Shown piece after piece: positions 1-7,668 of a DNA stretch of 29,972 nucleotides. Below the pieces are notes generated by a model, which worked only from the letters and a program-made list of their open reading frames with translations, searched no databases and was not told the DNA's origin. Source of the stretch: DASSTJ01 sp035707965 (GTDB taxonomy: Bacteria; Actinomycetota; Actinomycetes; Actinomycetales; Angustibacteraceae); the NCBI GenBank assembly GCA_035707965.1, contig DASSTJ010000056.1, positions 1 to 29,972 on the forward strand, written 5' to 3'. A program made the translations under genes and the position numbers. Within the stretch, counting starts at the first letter, position 1; every line of letters starts with the position of its first letter.

Positions 1-877
1 CGAACAGACGGCGCAGCGTCTTCTCCTGCTCGCCCGTGGCGGCCGTGAACGCCTCTGCGACGAGGACGGTGCGCTTGCCCTCGCGCAGGTCGTCGCCGGC
101 CGGTTTGCCGGTCTCGTGCGGGTCGCCGAACACGCCCAGGACGTCGTCGCGCAGCTGGAACGCCTCGCCGAGCGGGAGGCCGTAGGCCGAGTAGGCGTCG
201 AGCAACGACCGGGGCGCCCCCGCCAGGGTGCCGCCCAGCAGCAGCGGGTGCTCCACCGTGTACTTGGCGCTCTTGAACCGGATGACGTGCCGCGCCTGCT
301 CCGTCGTCCCCCCGCCCTCGGACTCGGGGAGCGCCTGGGCGAGCACGTCGAGGTACTGGCCGGCCATCAGCTGGGTGCGCATCAGGTCGAAGACGTCGCG
401 GCCCGCGTCGACCTGAGCGCTCGACAGTCCGCTGCGGGCCAGCATCTCGTCGCTCCAGGCGAGGCAGAGGTCGCCGGCGAGCACGGCTGCCGCCGTGCCG
501 AAGCGGTCCGCCGACCCGGACCACTGCCGGTCGCGGTGCAGGGCCGCCATGCGCCGGTGCGCGGTGGGCAGGCCTCGGCGGGTGTCGCTGGCGTCCATGA
601 CGTCGTCGTGCAGCAGCGCGGCGGCCTGGAACATCTCGACGGCGGCACCGGCCCGGACGGCCTCGTCGCCCGGGCCGCCCCCGGCTCCCCGCCACCCCCA
701 GTAGCAGAAGGCAGCGCGGAGCCGCTTGCCGCCGGCGAGCAGCACCCGGATCGTGTCGAGCAGCGGCGCCACCCGTGGACCGAGCTCGTCGAGCCGGCTC
801 TGCTGGTGGGCCAGGTGGTCGTCCAGCGCCCGCTGCACGCGCGCCCTCAGGTCCTCCACGTCGAGCAGGTCGCTCAC
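1..877 (-). CDS. Polyprenyl (likely geranylgeranyl) diphosphate synthase, C-terminus cut by window edge
   Basis: This is a class I trans-prenyltransferase that condenses isopentenyl diphosphate with allylic diphosphates. Reading leftward from 877, the protein shows the GGKRLRA substrate motif, the first Asp-rich motif in LLHDDVMD, and the second as LRDDVLGVFGD in the usual order. About 292 codons are present with no stop, so the last part lies beyond position 1. The GTG start at 877 (MSDLLDVEDLR) is chosen because a perfect AAGGAGG (complement of 884-890) sits 6 bases upstream. The second Asp-rich motif is DDVLG rather than DDxxD, which is common in long-chain synthases. It lies near a carotenoid operon at 2618-6320, so a crtE/idsA-type role supplying C20 precursor is likely, but quinone or longer-chain synthesis cannot be excluded from sequence alone. 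Confidence 0.9.
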   Translation of the reverse strand, partial: MSDLLDVEDLRARVQRALDDHLAHQQSRLDELGPRVAPLLDTIRVLLAGGKRLRAAFCYWGWRGAGGGPGDEAVRAGAAVEMFQAAALLHDDVMDASDTRRGLPTAHRRMAALHRDRQWSGSADRFGTAAAVLAGDLCLAWSDEMLARSGLSSAQVDAGRDVFDLMRTQLMAGQYLDVLAQALPESEGGGTTEQARHVIRFKSAKYTVEHPLLLGGTLAGAPRSLLDAYSAYGLPLGEAFQLRDDVLGVFGDPHETGKPAGDDLREGKRTVLVAEAFTAATGEQEKTLRRLF

Positions 878-953
878 GCACGGCCTCCTTCTGCCGGTGT
901 CGAGCCTAGTTGGCGGCATCGGGACGCGGACGGCGGCCCGGGACGCCCGCGAC

Positions 954-959
954 TACCCT
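954..959 (+). promoter_or_regulatory. Candidate -10 element of a leaderless metF promoter
   Basis: TACCCT fits TANNNT and ends 7 bases before the ATG at 967, the spacing expected if transcription begins at or next to the start codon. No convincing -35 and no Shine-Dalgarno sequence are visible. The call is inference from spacing. Confidence 0.35.
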
Positions 960-966
960 CGCTGCC

Positions 967-1896
967 ATGGCGCTCGGACTTCCTTCGACGTTGCCGGGCG
1001 GAGCCCCCTCTGTCCACGAGAGCCTCCGGGACCTGCTGGCGTCCGGCGGTCGGTCCTACTCGTTCGAGTTCTTCCCGCCGAAGGACGACGTGGGGGAGGC
1101 GCAGCTGTGGGAGGCGATCCGACGGCTCGAGTCCCTGCACCCGACGTTCGTCTCCGTGACCTACGGCGCCGGCGGGTCGACGCGTGACCGGACGGTGCGC
1201 ATCACCCGGCAGATCGCTCAGGACACGACGCTGACCCCGGTGGCGCACCTCACCTGCGTCTCCGCCTCCGTCTCGGAGCTCCGACGCGTGATCGGCCGGT
1301 ACGCGGACGCGGGCGTGCGCAACGTGCTCGCCCTGCGAGGCGACCCCCCACGAGGGGTGGAAGGCCCCTGGCAGCCGCACCCCGAGGGCCTGCGGCACGC
1401 CGACGAGCTGGTGCGGCTCGTGCGCGGCATGGGCTCGTTCTGCGTCGGAGTGGCCGCGTTCCCGGACGTGCACCCCGAGTCGCCGGACGTCGACCACGAC
1501 GCCCGCGTCCTGGTGGCCAAGGCGGAGGCCGGCGCGGACTTCGCCATCACCCAGCTCTTCCTCGAGCCGTCGTCGTACACCACGCTCGTCGACCGGGTGC
1601 GCTCGCTCGGCAGCGACCTGCCGATCATCCCGGGGATCATGCCGGTGACCAGCGTGGGTCAGCTGCGCCGGTTCGCCGAGCTGTCCGGTGTGCCGGTGCC
1701 GGCGCGCGTCGAGGACCGGCTGCGCGCCGCCGGGGACGACCCGTCTGCCGTCCGCGCCGCTGGCATCGACCTGGCGACCGAGCTGTGCCACGAGGTGCTC
1801 GACGCCGGTGCCCCGGGACTCCACTTCTACACGCTCAACCGGTCGACCGCGACGCTCGAGGTGTACGAGCGGCTCGGGGTGCGAGCCGGTGTCTGA
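967..1896 (+). CDS. metF: Methylenetetrahydrofolate reductase
   Basis: This flavoprotein reduces 5,10-methylene-THF to 5-methyl-THF and so feeds methionine synthesis. The protein starts MALGLPSTLPGG and carries the MTHFR TIM-barrel hallmarks: FEFFPPK near residue 32 with the catalytic Glu, VTYGAGGS, LTCV, LALRGDPP, DFAITQLF, IPGIMPV and a C-terminal GLHFYTLNRS. Length is 309 aa, normal for bacterial MetF. An in-frame start at 910 would add 19 poorly conserved residues. ATG 967 is preferred for its match to family N-termini and the TACCCT hexamer just upstream. The stop overlaps the start of the next gene by 8 bases, so the two are probably co-translated. metK, at 8950, is in the same methyl-cycle pathway but is not linked transcriptionally. 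Confidence 0.95.
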   Translation: MALGLPSTLPGGAPSVHESLRDLLASGGRSYSFEFFPPKDDVGEAQLWEAIRRLESLHPTFVSVTYGAGGSTRDRTVRITRQIAQDTTLTPVAHLTCVSASVSELRRVIGRYADAGVRNVLALRGDPPRGVEGPWQPHPEGLRHADELVRLVRGMGSFCVGVAAFPDVHPESPDVDHDARVLVAKAEAGADFAITQLFLEPSSYTTLVDRVRSLGSDLPIIPGIMPVTSVGQLRRFAELSGVPVPARVEDRLRAAGDDPSAVRAAGIDLATELCHEVLDAGAPGLHFYTLNRSTATLEVYERLGVRAGV

Positions 1897-2611
1897 GCAC
1901 GCGACGGCCGGGCCCCGTCCGCTCGGGCCGGGGGGCGACGTCGACACCTTCCTCGAGCACTGGCGACAGCTGCACGGCGGCGTCGACCCGCGAGGCACGC
2001 TGCTGGTGCGGCGGTGGCTGACCGCGGTGCACGCGTGCGCGCGGCCGCTCGCGCGGCGCGGGGTGCGGCCCGACGCCCTCACCGGTGCCGGCCTCGTCGT
2101 CGCTCTGGTGACGGTCCCGGTGGCCGCGCTCGGCGGCCGGTGGGCCCTTGTCGTGGCAGCACTGACCGGGGCGTCGTCCGTGCTCGACAGCCTGGACGGC
2201 GCCGTGGCCGTGGTCAGCGATCGGGTGACGCGGTGGGGCGCTCTGCTCGACGCCGTGTGCGACCGGATCGGTGACGTGGCGCTCGCACTCGCGCTCGCTG
2301 CGCTCATCGTCGCCCCCGACGAGCACGTGATCGGTCGGTGGTGGCTGCTGGTCGTGACCGGCTGCGCCGTCGTGCTGCCGCTGCTGCACGAGTACGTGCG
2401 GGCCAGGGCCGCGTCCCTTCGCCTCGCCGGCCTCGACGTCGTCACCGCCGGCGAGCGCCCCACCCGGCTGGTCGTCGTGCTGATGTTCGCGCTCGCCGCG
2501 GGCGTGACGCTCGACGCGAGCTGGGCGTGGGCAGGCCTCTGCCTGGTCGCCGCCTCGGCGCTCGCCGGCACCGCGCAGCTGTTCTGGCGCCTGCGCCGCA
2601 GCAACGCCTGA
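1889..2611 (+). CDS. CDP-alcohol phosphatidyltransferase-like membrane protein with altered motif
   Basis: Members of this family transfer a phosphatidyl group from CDP-diacylglycerol to an alcohol in the cytoplasmic membrane. The 240-aa product has several hydrophobic segments (about residues 66-95, 125-140, 148-165 and 195-230). It keeps most of the signature D-x2-DG-x2-AR-x8-G-x3-D-x3-D: D100, D103, G104, A107, G117, D121 and D125 are present, but the Arg after A107 is Val108. All four Asp residues expected to bind metal and CDP remain, so activity is plausible but the substrate is unknown. The GTG at 1889 overlaps the end of metF, giving the N-terminus VSEHATAG. An earlier in-frame start at 1688 would lie deep inside metF and is rejected. 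The gene ends 6 bases from the convergent desaturase gene. Confidence 0.8.
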   Translation: MSEHATAGPRPLGPGGDVDTFLEHWRQLHGGVDPRGTLLVRRWLTAVHACARPLARRGVRPDALTGAGLVVALVTVPVAALGGRWALVVAALTGASSVLDSLDGAVAVVSDRVTRWGALLDAVCDRIGDVALALALAALIVAPDEHVIGRWWLLVVTGCAVVLPLLHEYVRARAASLRLAGLDVVTAGERPTRLVVVLMFALAAGVTLDASWAWAGLCLVAASALAGTAQLFWRLRRSNA

Positions 2612-2623
2612 GGGACCTCAGGC
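2606..2623. terminator. Candidate bidirectional terminator between convergent genes
   Basis: GCCTGAGG and CCTCAGGC are perfect inverted repeats separated by GA, giving at least a 7-bp stem with a 4-base loop. The hairpin spans both stop codons of the convergent genes ending at 2611 and 2618. There is no T-tract on either side, so Rho-independent termination is uncertain. Confidence 0.45.
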
Positions 2624-4129
2624 CCGGCCGACCTGCTCGGCGACGATCGCGGCCGACATGCCCACCAGCGGCAGACCGCCACCGGGGTGGGCCGACCCGC
2701 CGACGAGGAAGAGCCCGGGAACCGGCGAGCGGTTGGCGGGACGCAGGAAAGCGGCCCGGGCGCCGTTGCTCGACGTCCCGTAGATGGAGCCGCCGACGCT
2801 CCTCGTGGCGCGCTCCAGGTCGGCCGGGCTGCGGGCCTCCCGCCAGAGCAGCCGGTCGCGGACGTCGAGACCTCGGTCGGCGAGCACCTGCAGCAGGCGG
2901 TCCGCGTAGCCGCCGGCGAGACCCGGCGCGTCCCAGTCGACGCCTCGGGCGGGGTCGTCGGGGGAGTGGCGCGGCGCGTTGACGAGCACGAACCAGGCCT
3001 CGTGGTCGTCGTCCGGGCGCGTGGCCGGGTCGTCGGGCGCGCTCACGTAGACGGCCGGTTCGTCGACGGGCCGGGGCCGGCCCCGGTGCTCGCCGGTACC
3101 GAAGACGCAGTCGAACTCGCGGTCGTAGTCGGCGGGGAAGAGCACCGTGTGGTGCAGCATCTCCGGCGTCCGGCCGCGGAGCGCCAGGAGCAGCACGAAG
3201 CCCGACAGGGACGGCGTCGTGCGGGCCAGCGCCCGTCGAGCACCGGCAGCCTCGGAGCCAGGCACCAGATCGCGGTAGAGGTGCGCCGCGTCGGCGTCCG
3301 ACACGACGACGTCCGCCGCAAGGCGCTCGCCGCCCGCGAGCTCGACGCCGGAAGCCCGTCCCTGTGTCGTCACGACCCGCGTGACGTCGGTGCTCGTGCG
3401 CACCGTCACGCCGAGGTCGAGCACCCGCTGGTGCAGCGCCTCGCCGAGACGGCGCAGGCCGCCGCACACGTACCAGCTGCCGAAGGTCTGCTCGACGTAC
3501 GGGACGGTGACCAGCGCCGCGGGTGCACGCCGAGGGTCGGAGCCGGTGTAGGTCGCGTAGCGGTCGAGCAGCATCCGCAGCCGCGGGTCGGACAGGTAGC
3601 GACGGCCCAGGCCTCGCAAGGTCTGCCACGGAGCGACCGTCCTCAGGTCGCGCACCCGTCGCGACTCGCGCAGCAGCGTGCGCGCACCGTCGACCGGCGA
3701 CTCGAGGAACGTGCCTCGGGTGGCGTCCCACACCTGGCCCCCACGGTCCATCAGGGCCGCCCACTCCCGTCCCGCGCCGGCGCCGAAGGCGTCGTCCAGC
3801 GCCTGCGTCGTCTTGCCGCGCGAGACGTTGGGCAGGTCCAGCACCGTCCCGTCCGGGAACCGGTAGCGGCGGACCGGGTCGACAGGCACGAGCTCGACGC
3901 TCTGCTCGAGAGGGGCACCGGTTTTGAGAAAGAGGTCGCGGTACACCGCCGGAAGCGTCAGCAGGTGCGGGCCGGTGTCGAAGCCGAAACCGTCGCGCTC
4001 GAACCAGCCGAGCTTGCCGCCGGGGGTCGCTGCCTGCTCGCAGACGGTCACCTCGTGGCCTTGCGCGGCGAGGCGCGCGGCCACGGACAGACCGCCCATG
4101 CCGGCGCCGACGACCGCGATGCGTGCCAC
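2618..4129 (-). CDS. FAD-dependent carotenoid desaturase (CrtI/CrtD family)
   Basis: This FAD oxidoreductase of the phytoene desaturase family would introduce double bases into an acyclic carotenoid at the membrane. The 503-aa protein begins with a dinucleotide-binding fold, VVGAGMGG at residues 6-13, followed by an acidic residue and PGGKLG. It ends with the family C-terminal FAD motif, here GGSAHPGGGLP around 477-487. That end resembles the CrtD-like branch more than classical CrtI (typically GAGTHPGAG), which would suit a 3,4-desaturase acting on a hydroxylated carotenoid; this subfamily placement is inference. GTG 4129 is chosen because it starts directly before the Rossmann strand (VARIAVVG) and follows the upstream stop at 4141 by 11 bases. 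It is the last gene of the operon with the cruG-like and cruF-like genes. Confidence 0.88.
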   Translation of the reverse strand: MARIAVVGAGMGGLSVAARLAAQGHEVTVCEQAATPGGKLGWFERDGFGFDTGPHLLTLPAVYRDLFLKTGAPLEQSVELVPVDPVRRYRFPDGTVLDLPNVSRGKTTQALDDAFGAGAGREWAALMDRGGQVWDATRGTFLESPVDGARTLLRESRRVRDLRTVAPWQTLRGLGRRYLSDPRLRMLLDRYATYTGSDPRRAPAALVTVPYVEQTFGSWYVCGGLRRLGEALHQRVLDLGVTVRTSTDVTRVVTTQGRASGVELAGGERLAADVVVSDADAAHLYRDLVPGSEAAGARRALARTTPSLSGFVLLLALRGRTPEMLHHTVLFPADYDREFDCVFGTGEHRGRPRPVDEPAVYVSAPDDPATRPDDDHEAWFVLVNAPRHSPDDPARGVDWDAPGLAGGYADRLLQVLADRGLDVRDRLLWREARSPADLERATRSVGGSIYGTSSNGARAAFLRPANRSPVPGLFLVGGSAHPGGGLPLVGMSAAIVAEQVGRA

Positions 4130-4140
4130 GGCGGCTGACC

Positions 4141-5322
4141 CTAGTCCGTCTCCGCGCCGCCGTCTGCCGCGATGCGCCGACCCTTCCAGGTCAAGGTGCC
4201 GCGGTGTCGGCCCGCCCAGGACCGCGCCGTCAGCCACCCGAGCAGGACGACGGACGCCGGGTGGGCGAGGGAGTCCGGCCAGACCTTGGCTCCGGTCTTC
4301 CTGGCGACGGCCGCTCGGCCCAGGACCGCCGCCGCGTAGCCGGCGGCACCCACCGGTGACCCGGCGAGCGCCGCCGAGAGCGGCCACAGGTACACCAGCC
4401 CCAGGCCGCCGACCACGGCGATCGCGCCGGCGCGCGAGCCGAACGCCGCCCAGAGCGACTTGGTGTAGCCGTCGCGCACGTCAGCCCACCCGCGGTACAT
4501 GCGGCACGAGGCCAGCGAGGTGCCGTCGACGGGCACCCCGTGCCCTCCGGACCGCAGCACGGCGCGCAGCAGCCCGATGTCGTCGAGCACCTCGTCGCGC
4601 ACGGCGTGGTGCCCACCCGCGCGGTCGTACGCGGCCCGGTCCACCACGACCAGCTGGCCGTTCGCTGCCGCGAACGCGGGGCGGCTCGATCGCTCCGCCA
4701 GGCGCAGCGGCACGGTCGTCAGCCACGACCACTGCTGCAGGGGCTGCACCAGCCGCTCCGACCAGGAGCCGGCGACCTGCCGCGGCCAGGGACTGACGAG
4801 GTCCAGCCGGTGGCGGCGCAGCAGGTCGACAGCGGCGGTCAGGCCGTGCGGTTCCAGGTGCACGTCGGCGTCGACGAGCGCGAGCACGGTGCTGGTGGGG
4901 TCGGCCGCCTCGGCAAGCTGGGCGCACGCCCACGCCTTGCCGAGCCAGCCGGACGGCGGGGGAGCGCCATCGAGCACGCGTACCCGCGTGCCGGGCGAGG
5001 CGTGTGCCACGAGCGCGTCGACGAGGGCGCGCGTCCCGTCGGTCGAGCAGTCGTCCAGGACCAGCAGCTCGGCAGCGTTGCCGTAAGCGGCCACCGCGGC
5101 GAGGACCGACCTCAGGCCCGGCTCCAGCCGATGGGCCTCGTCACGCATCGGCACGAGGACCGACAGCCGCTCTCGCACCACGGTGTCGGTCGCACCGGGC
5201 GGCGACGCCGCGTGCGGCCCGCGCACGAGCCCCAGGTTGAGCACGGAGTGCGCCGTCAGGGCAGCGGCCGTCGCGCTGGTCACCCAGGTCAGTGCCGACG
5301 TCCTGCGTCGCGCGCCTGTCAC
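4141..5322 (-). CDS. cruG: Family 2 glycosyltransferase, CruG-like (carotenoid glycosylation)
   Basis: This is a GT-A fold, membrane-associated glycosyltransferase. The N-terminus has a hydrophobic stretch (about residues 10-32). The catalytic domain then starts LSVLVPMRDEA, with DDCSTDGT at 90-97, DAD at 151-153 as the metal-binding motif and a later QQWSW acceptor-side motif. The C-terminal third is hydrophobic and probably membrane-spanning. Length is 393 aa. The GTG at 5322 overlaps the TGA of the preceding cruF-like gene (GTGA, 4 bases), supporting translational coupling. In cyanobacteria and some other bacteria CruF hydroxylates a carotenoid and CruG glycosylates it; the same pairing here suggests that role. 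The exact sugar and acceptor cannot be read from sequence. Confidence 0.82.
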   Translation of the reverse strand: MTGARRRTSALTWVTSATAAALTAHSVLNLGLVRGPHAASPPGATDTVVRERLSVLVPMRDEAHRLEPGLRSVLAAVAAYGNAAELLVLDDCSTDGTRALVDALVAHASPGTRVRVLDGAPPPSGWLGKAWACAQLAEAADPTSTVLALVDADVHLEPHGLTAAVDLLRRHRLDLVSPWPRQVAGSWSERLVQPLQQWSWLTTVPLRLAERSSRPAFAAANGQLVVVDRAAYDRAGGHHAVRDEVLDDIGLLRAVLRSGGHGVPVDGTSLASCRMYRGWADVRDGYTKSLWAAFGSRAGAIAVVGGLGLVYLWPLSAALAGSPVGAAGYAAAVLGRAAVARKTGAKVWPDSLAHPASVVLLGWLTARSWAGRHRGTLTWKGRRIAADGGAETD

Positions 5323-6320
5323 GGGCGGCGTCCCCACAGGACGAGCAGGTACGGCAGCACCACGACCCCGAGCAGCACGCCACCCCAGGCGGCCACTGCC
5401 GGTCGGCCGAAGAACGCGGCGTTCGCCAGCGTCGACCCCAGCCAGGTCCAGGCCAGCAGCGCGGCCGGCACGACGTCCGCGCGAACGCCGGTGCGCGGGC
5501 CGACGCGCGGGCGGGGACGCCCGGGAAGCACGAGGTGGAGGAGCCCGATGACGCAGCTCCCGGACAGCAGCCACCCGACGGCGTTCGTGAGCGGCACCCC
5601 CGTCGTGCCAGGCAGGCCGGGCTGCGCGTGCTGCCAGGTCCAGTGGCCGGCGGCCACCATCTGCGGGTCGATGAACACGTCCCACGCGGCCATGGCCCAA
5701 CCCCCGATCAGCGCCACGGGCACCAGGGCGGCTCGGCCACGACGGCGCGGCCGCCGCCCTCGACGCCGCCGCTCGGAGGCGACCGCGAGCCGGGCGGCCA
5801 GCAGGCGGGCGAGCAGGAGGCACGGGTAGACCATCATCAGCCAGGCCAGCGGCACGACGACCGGGACGTCCCCCAGGGTGGGGCCGAGGGTGCCTCGGTA
5901 GGCGTAGTGGCCGAAGGGACGTCCGGTGCGCAGGCCGACGCCCTCGACCACCAAGGCCGCCGCCAGGGTGGCCACGGTGAGGACGGTCGCCCACGCGGGC
6001 CCGCGGGTCAGCCACGCGTGCACGACGACGGTGACGGCAAAGAGCACCACGGTGGCGATCGTCAGTACGCGCAACGGTTCCCCCTGCGTCAGGGGGTAGG
6101 CGACCTGGGCGAGGATCGTCAGCCCGGCCAGGACGACGACGAGCGTCGCACCGGCACGGAGCCCGGAGGCGGGTCCCGCGGGCTGGCGCAGCACGACGGC
6201 AGGATCCCACACGGGCACAACGGATCCGGTGCCGGCAGCCGCGACGACGACCTCCGGCGGAGGCGGCGTTGCTCCCGGCCGGGTGGACTCGCTAGGTTCG
6301 CTGCTGCCCGCCTGCTCCAC
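5319..6320 (-). CDS. cruF: CruF-like carotenoid hydratase (DUF422 membrane protein)
   Basis: This belongs to the carotenoid biosynthesis protein family (DUF422/CruF), integral membrane enzymes that hydrate the terminal C1',2' double bond of acyclic or monocyclic carotenoids. Its hydrophobic segments occur near residues 57-75, 84-102, 110-126, 152-175, 200-220, 246-265 and 288-330. Family-like strings are GHYAY, GGWAMAAWDVFIDPQ, WTW and LANAAFFGRP. A basic insert (SERRRRGRRPRRRGR, about residues 181-195) lies between helices, probably on the cytoplasmic side. GTG 6320 gives 333 aa, but the first 35 or so residues are Pro/Ser/Thr-rich and not conserved, so a later in-frame GTG is possible. It heads the carotenoid operon and is divergent from mihF. 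Confidence 0.83.
   Translation of the reverse strand: MEQAGSSEPSESTRPGATPPPPEVVVAAAGTGSVVPVWDPAVVLRQPAGPASGLRAGATLVVVLAGLTILAQVAYPLTQGEPLRVLTIATVVLFAVTVVVHAWLTRGPAWATVLTVATLAAALVVEGVGLRTGRPFGHYAYRGTLGPTLGDVPVVVPLAWLMMVYPCLLLARLLAARLAVASERRRRGRRPRRRGRAALVPVALIGGWAMAAWDVFIDPQMVAAGHWTWQHAQPGLPGTTGVPLTNAVGWLLSGSCVIGLLHLVLPGRPRPRVGPRTGVRADVVPAALLAWTWLGSTLANAAFFGRPAVAAWGGVLLGVVVLPYLLVLWGRRP
6269..6298 (+). promoter_or_regulatory. Candidate promoter for mihF-gmk
   Basis: TTGCTC at 6269-6274 and TAGGTT at 6293-6298 are separated by 18 bases, a good match to a housekeeping sigma promoter. Transcription would start near 6305 and give a leader of about 60 bases before mihF. The site overlaps the 5' end of the divergent cruF-like gene. 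Confidence 0.5.
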
Positions 6321-6367
6321 TGCGTCGAGAATCCGACGCTTCCGATCTCACGTCCGAGGTGACGACC

Positions 6368-6688
6368 GTGGCCCTCCCGCCCCTCACCCCCGAGCAGCGC
6401 GCCGCTGCTCTTGAGAAGGCCGCGGCGGCGCGACGCGAACGCGCGGAGGTGAAGAATCGGCTGAAGTACGCCCAGGGTTCGCTGGAGGACGTCGTCCGGG
6501 ACGGCCAGAAGAACGACGTGATCGGCAAGATGAAGGTGTCGGCACTGCTCGAGGCGATGCCAGGGGTGGGCAAGGTGCGGGCGCGGCAGATCATGGACGA
6601 CCTGGGCATCTCCGAGAGCCGCCGGGTGCGTGGCCTCGGCGCGAAGCAGACGGCCGCCCTGGTCGAGCGGTTCCGACCCACGGCGTGA
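6368..6688 (+). CDS. mihF: Integration host factor, actinobacterial type
   Basis: This is a nucleoid-associated DNA-binding protein, unrelated to the HU/IHF fold, found throughout Actinobacteria next to gmk. The 106-aa protein has the highly conserved N-terminal MALPPLTPEQR-type helix, the AEVKNRLK block, DVIGKMKVSALLE, the GVGKVRARQIM helix-two-turns-helix DNA-binding motif (about residues 67-77) and GISESRRVRGLG. GTG 6368 is preferred to GTG 6359 because family N-termini begin at VALPPL and an AGGTG lies 6 bases upstream of 6368. Its stop overlaps the gmk start (GTGA), so the two are coupled. Confidence 0.95.
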   Translation: MALPPLTPEQRAAALEKAAAARRERAEVKNRLKYAQGSLEDVVRDGQKNDVIGKMKVSALLEAMPGVGKVRARQIMDDLGISESRRVRGLGAKQTAALVERFRPTA

Positions 6689-7275
6689 CGTCCTCGGCTC
6701 CCCGCCGTCCCGCGAGCACGCGTCGTCGGCTCACGGTGCTGGCCGGCCCGACCGCTGTGGGCAAGGGCACCGTCTCGGCGTTCGTCCGGGAGCGGTACCC
6801 GCAGGTCTGGCTGTCCGTCTCCGTGACGACCCGGCGGCCACGACCCGGTGAGGTGGACGGCGTCCACTACCACTTCGTCTCCGACGACGAGTTCCGCGTG
6901 ATGGCGGCGCGCGGCGAGCTGCTCGAGCAGGCGTGCGTCCACGGCCGCGCCTGGTACGGCACGCCCCGCGGACCTGTCGAGGAGGCGCTGCAGCAGGGGC
7001 GGCCGGCACTGCTCGAGATCGACCTGCAAGGAGCGCGTCAGGTGCGTCAGACCATGCCCGAGGCGCTCTTCGTGTTCCTCGCGCCGCCGAGCTGGGACGA
7101 GCTGGTGCGCCGGCTCGTCGGGCGCGGCACCGAGAACGAGGACGAGCGGCAGGCGCGGCTCACGACCGCGCGGGCCGAGCTCGCCGCCGAGCGGGAGTTC
7201 GACGTGACGATCGTCAACGACGACGTGGAGCGGGCGTCGGCGGAGCTGGTGCGCCAGATGGGTCTGCCCGCCTGA
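6685..7275 (+). CDS. gmk: Guanylate kinase
   Basis: The enzyme phosphorylates GMP to GDP with ATP in the cytoplasm. The 196-aa protein has the P-loop GPTAVGKGT (about residues 21-29), the GMP-binding region SVSVTTRRPRPGEVDGVHYHF, LLEIDLQGARQV and a C-terminal NDD-containing helix, in the standard order and length. GTG 6685 overlaps the mihF stop by 4 bases. An apparent terminator hairpin starts at its own stop codon. Confidence 0.97.
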   Translation: MTSSAPRRPASTRRRLTVLAGPTAVGKGTVSAFVRERYPQVWLSVSVTTRRPRPGEVDGVHYHFVSDDEFRVMAARGELLEQACVHGRAWYGTPRGPVEEALQQGRPALLEIDLQGARQVRQTMPEALFVFLAPPSWDELVRRLVGRGTENEDERQARLTTARAELAAEREFDVTIVNDDVERASAELVRQMGLPA

Positions 7276-7291
7276 GCCAGGGAGGTGGCTC
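7274..7291 (+). terminator. Candidate terminator hairpin after gmk
   Basis: GAGCCA, six-base loop, TGGCTC form a perfect 6-bp stem beginning inside the gmk stop codon. No U-tract follows, so efficiency is uncertain. Confidence 0.35.
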
Positions 7292-7325
7292 GCCGCAGCG
7301 CTGGTCCACCGGCACGCTGAGCGTC

Positions 7326-7334
7326 TGTCACAAT
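7326..7334 (+). promoter_or_regulatory. Candidate extended -10 promoter of rpoZ
   Basis: TGT followed by CACAAT resembles an extended -10 (TGN-10). Transcription would start near 7341, 20 to 40 bases before rpoZ. No clear -35 is seen. Confidence 0.3.
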
Positions 7335-7378
7335 GGGGGTGGATCCCCTGCTCGTCGACGATGGAGATAGTGAAGACC

Positions 7379-7642
7379 GTGTCCGGCACCGAAGCGGCCC
7401 CCGAGGGCATCACCAACCCGCCGATCGACGACCTGCTCGCCATCGCCGACTCCAAGTACGCCCTCGTCATCTACGGCGCCAAGCGCGCCCGTCAGATCAA
7501 CGCGTACTACTCGCAGCTCGGCGAGGGCCTGCTCGAGTACGTCGGACCGCTCGTCGAGACGCACGTGCACGAGAAGCCGCTCTCGATCGCGCTGCGCGAG
7601 ATCAACGAGGGTCTGCTCACCTCTGAGCCCATCGAGGCCTGA
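7379..7642 (+). CDS. rpoZ: RNA polymerase omega subunit
   Basis: This is the small subunit that aids assembly of RNA polymerase by binding the beta-prime subunit. The 87-aa product contains the actinobacterial pattern EGITNPPIDDLL, SKYALVIYGAKRARQIN, YVGPLVETHVHEKPLSIALREINEGLL. The start is ambiguous: ATG 7361 adds MEIVKT with no ribosome site, GTG 7370 adds VKT, and GTG 7379 (VSGTEAAPEG) matches the usual family N-terminus with GGAG 12 bases upstream. I use 7379. The gene sits between gmk and coaBC, as in most Actinobacteria. Confidence 0.95.
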   Translation: MSGTEAAPEGITNPPIDDLLAIADSKYALVIYGAKRARQINAYYSQLGEGLLEYVGPLVETHVHEKPLSIALREINEGLLTSEPIEA

Positions 7643-7668
7643 GAGCTGAGGCCGGCGGAGGCACGAGC

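Noticed and set aside
874..2682. Long minus-strand open frame opposite metF
   Set aside because: metF and the phosphatidyltransferase are unambiguous on the plus strand; the reverse frame is low-complexity Ser/Arg/Gly sequence.
5323..6210. N-terminal extension of the glycosyltransferase frame
   Set aside because: It overlaps the whole cruF-like gene in another frame and is Arg/Pro-rich; GTG 5322 gives a normal family N-terminus.
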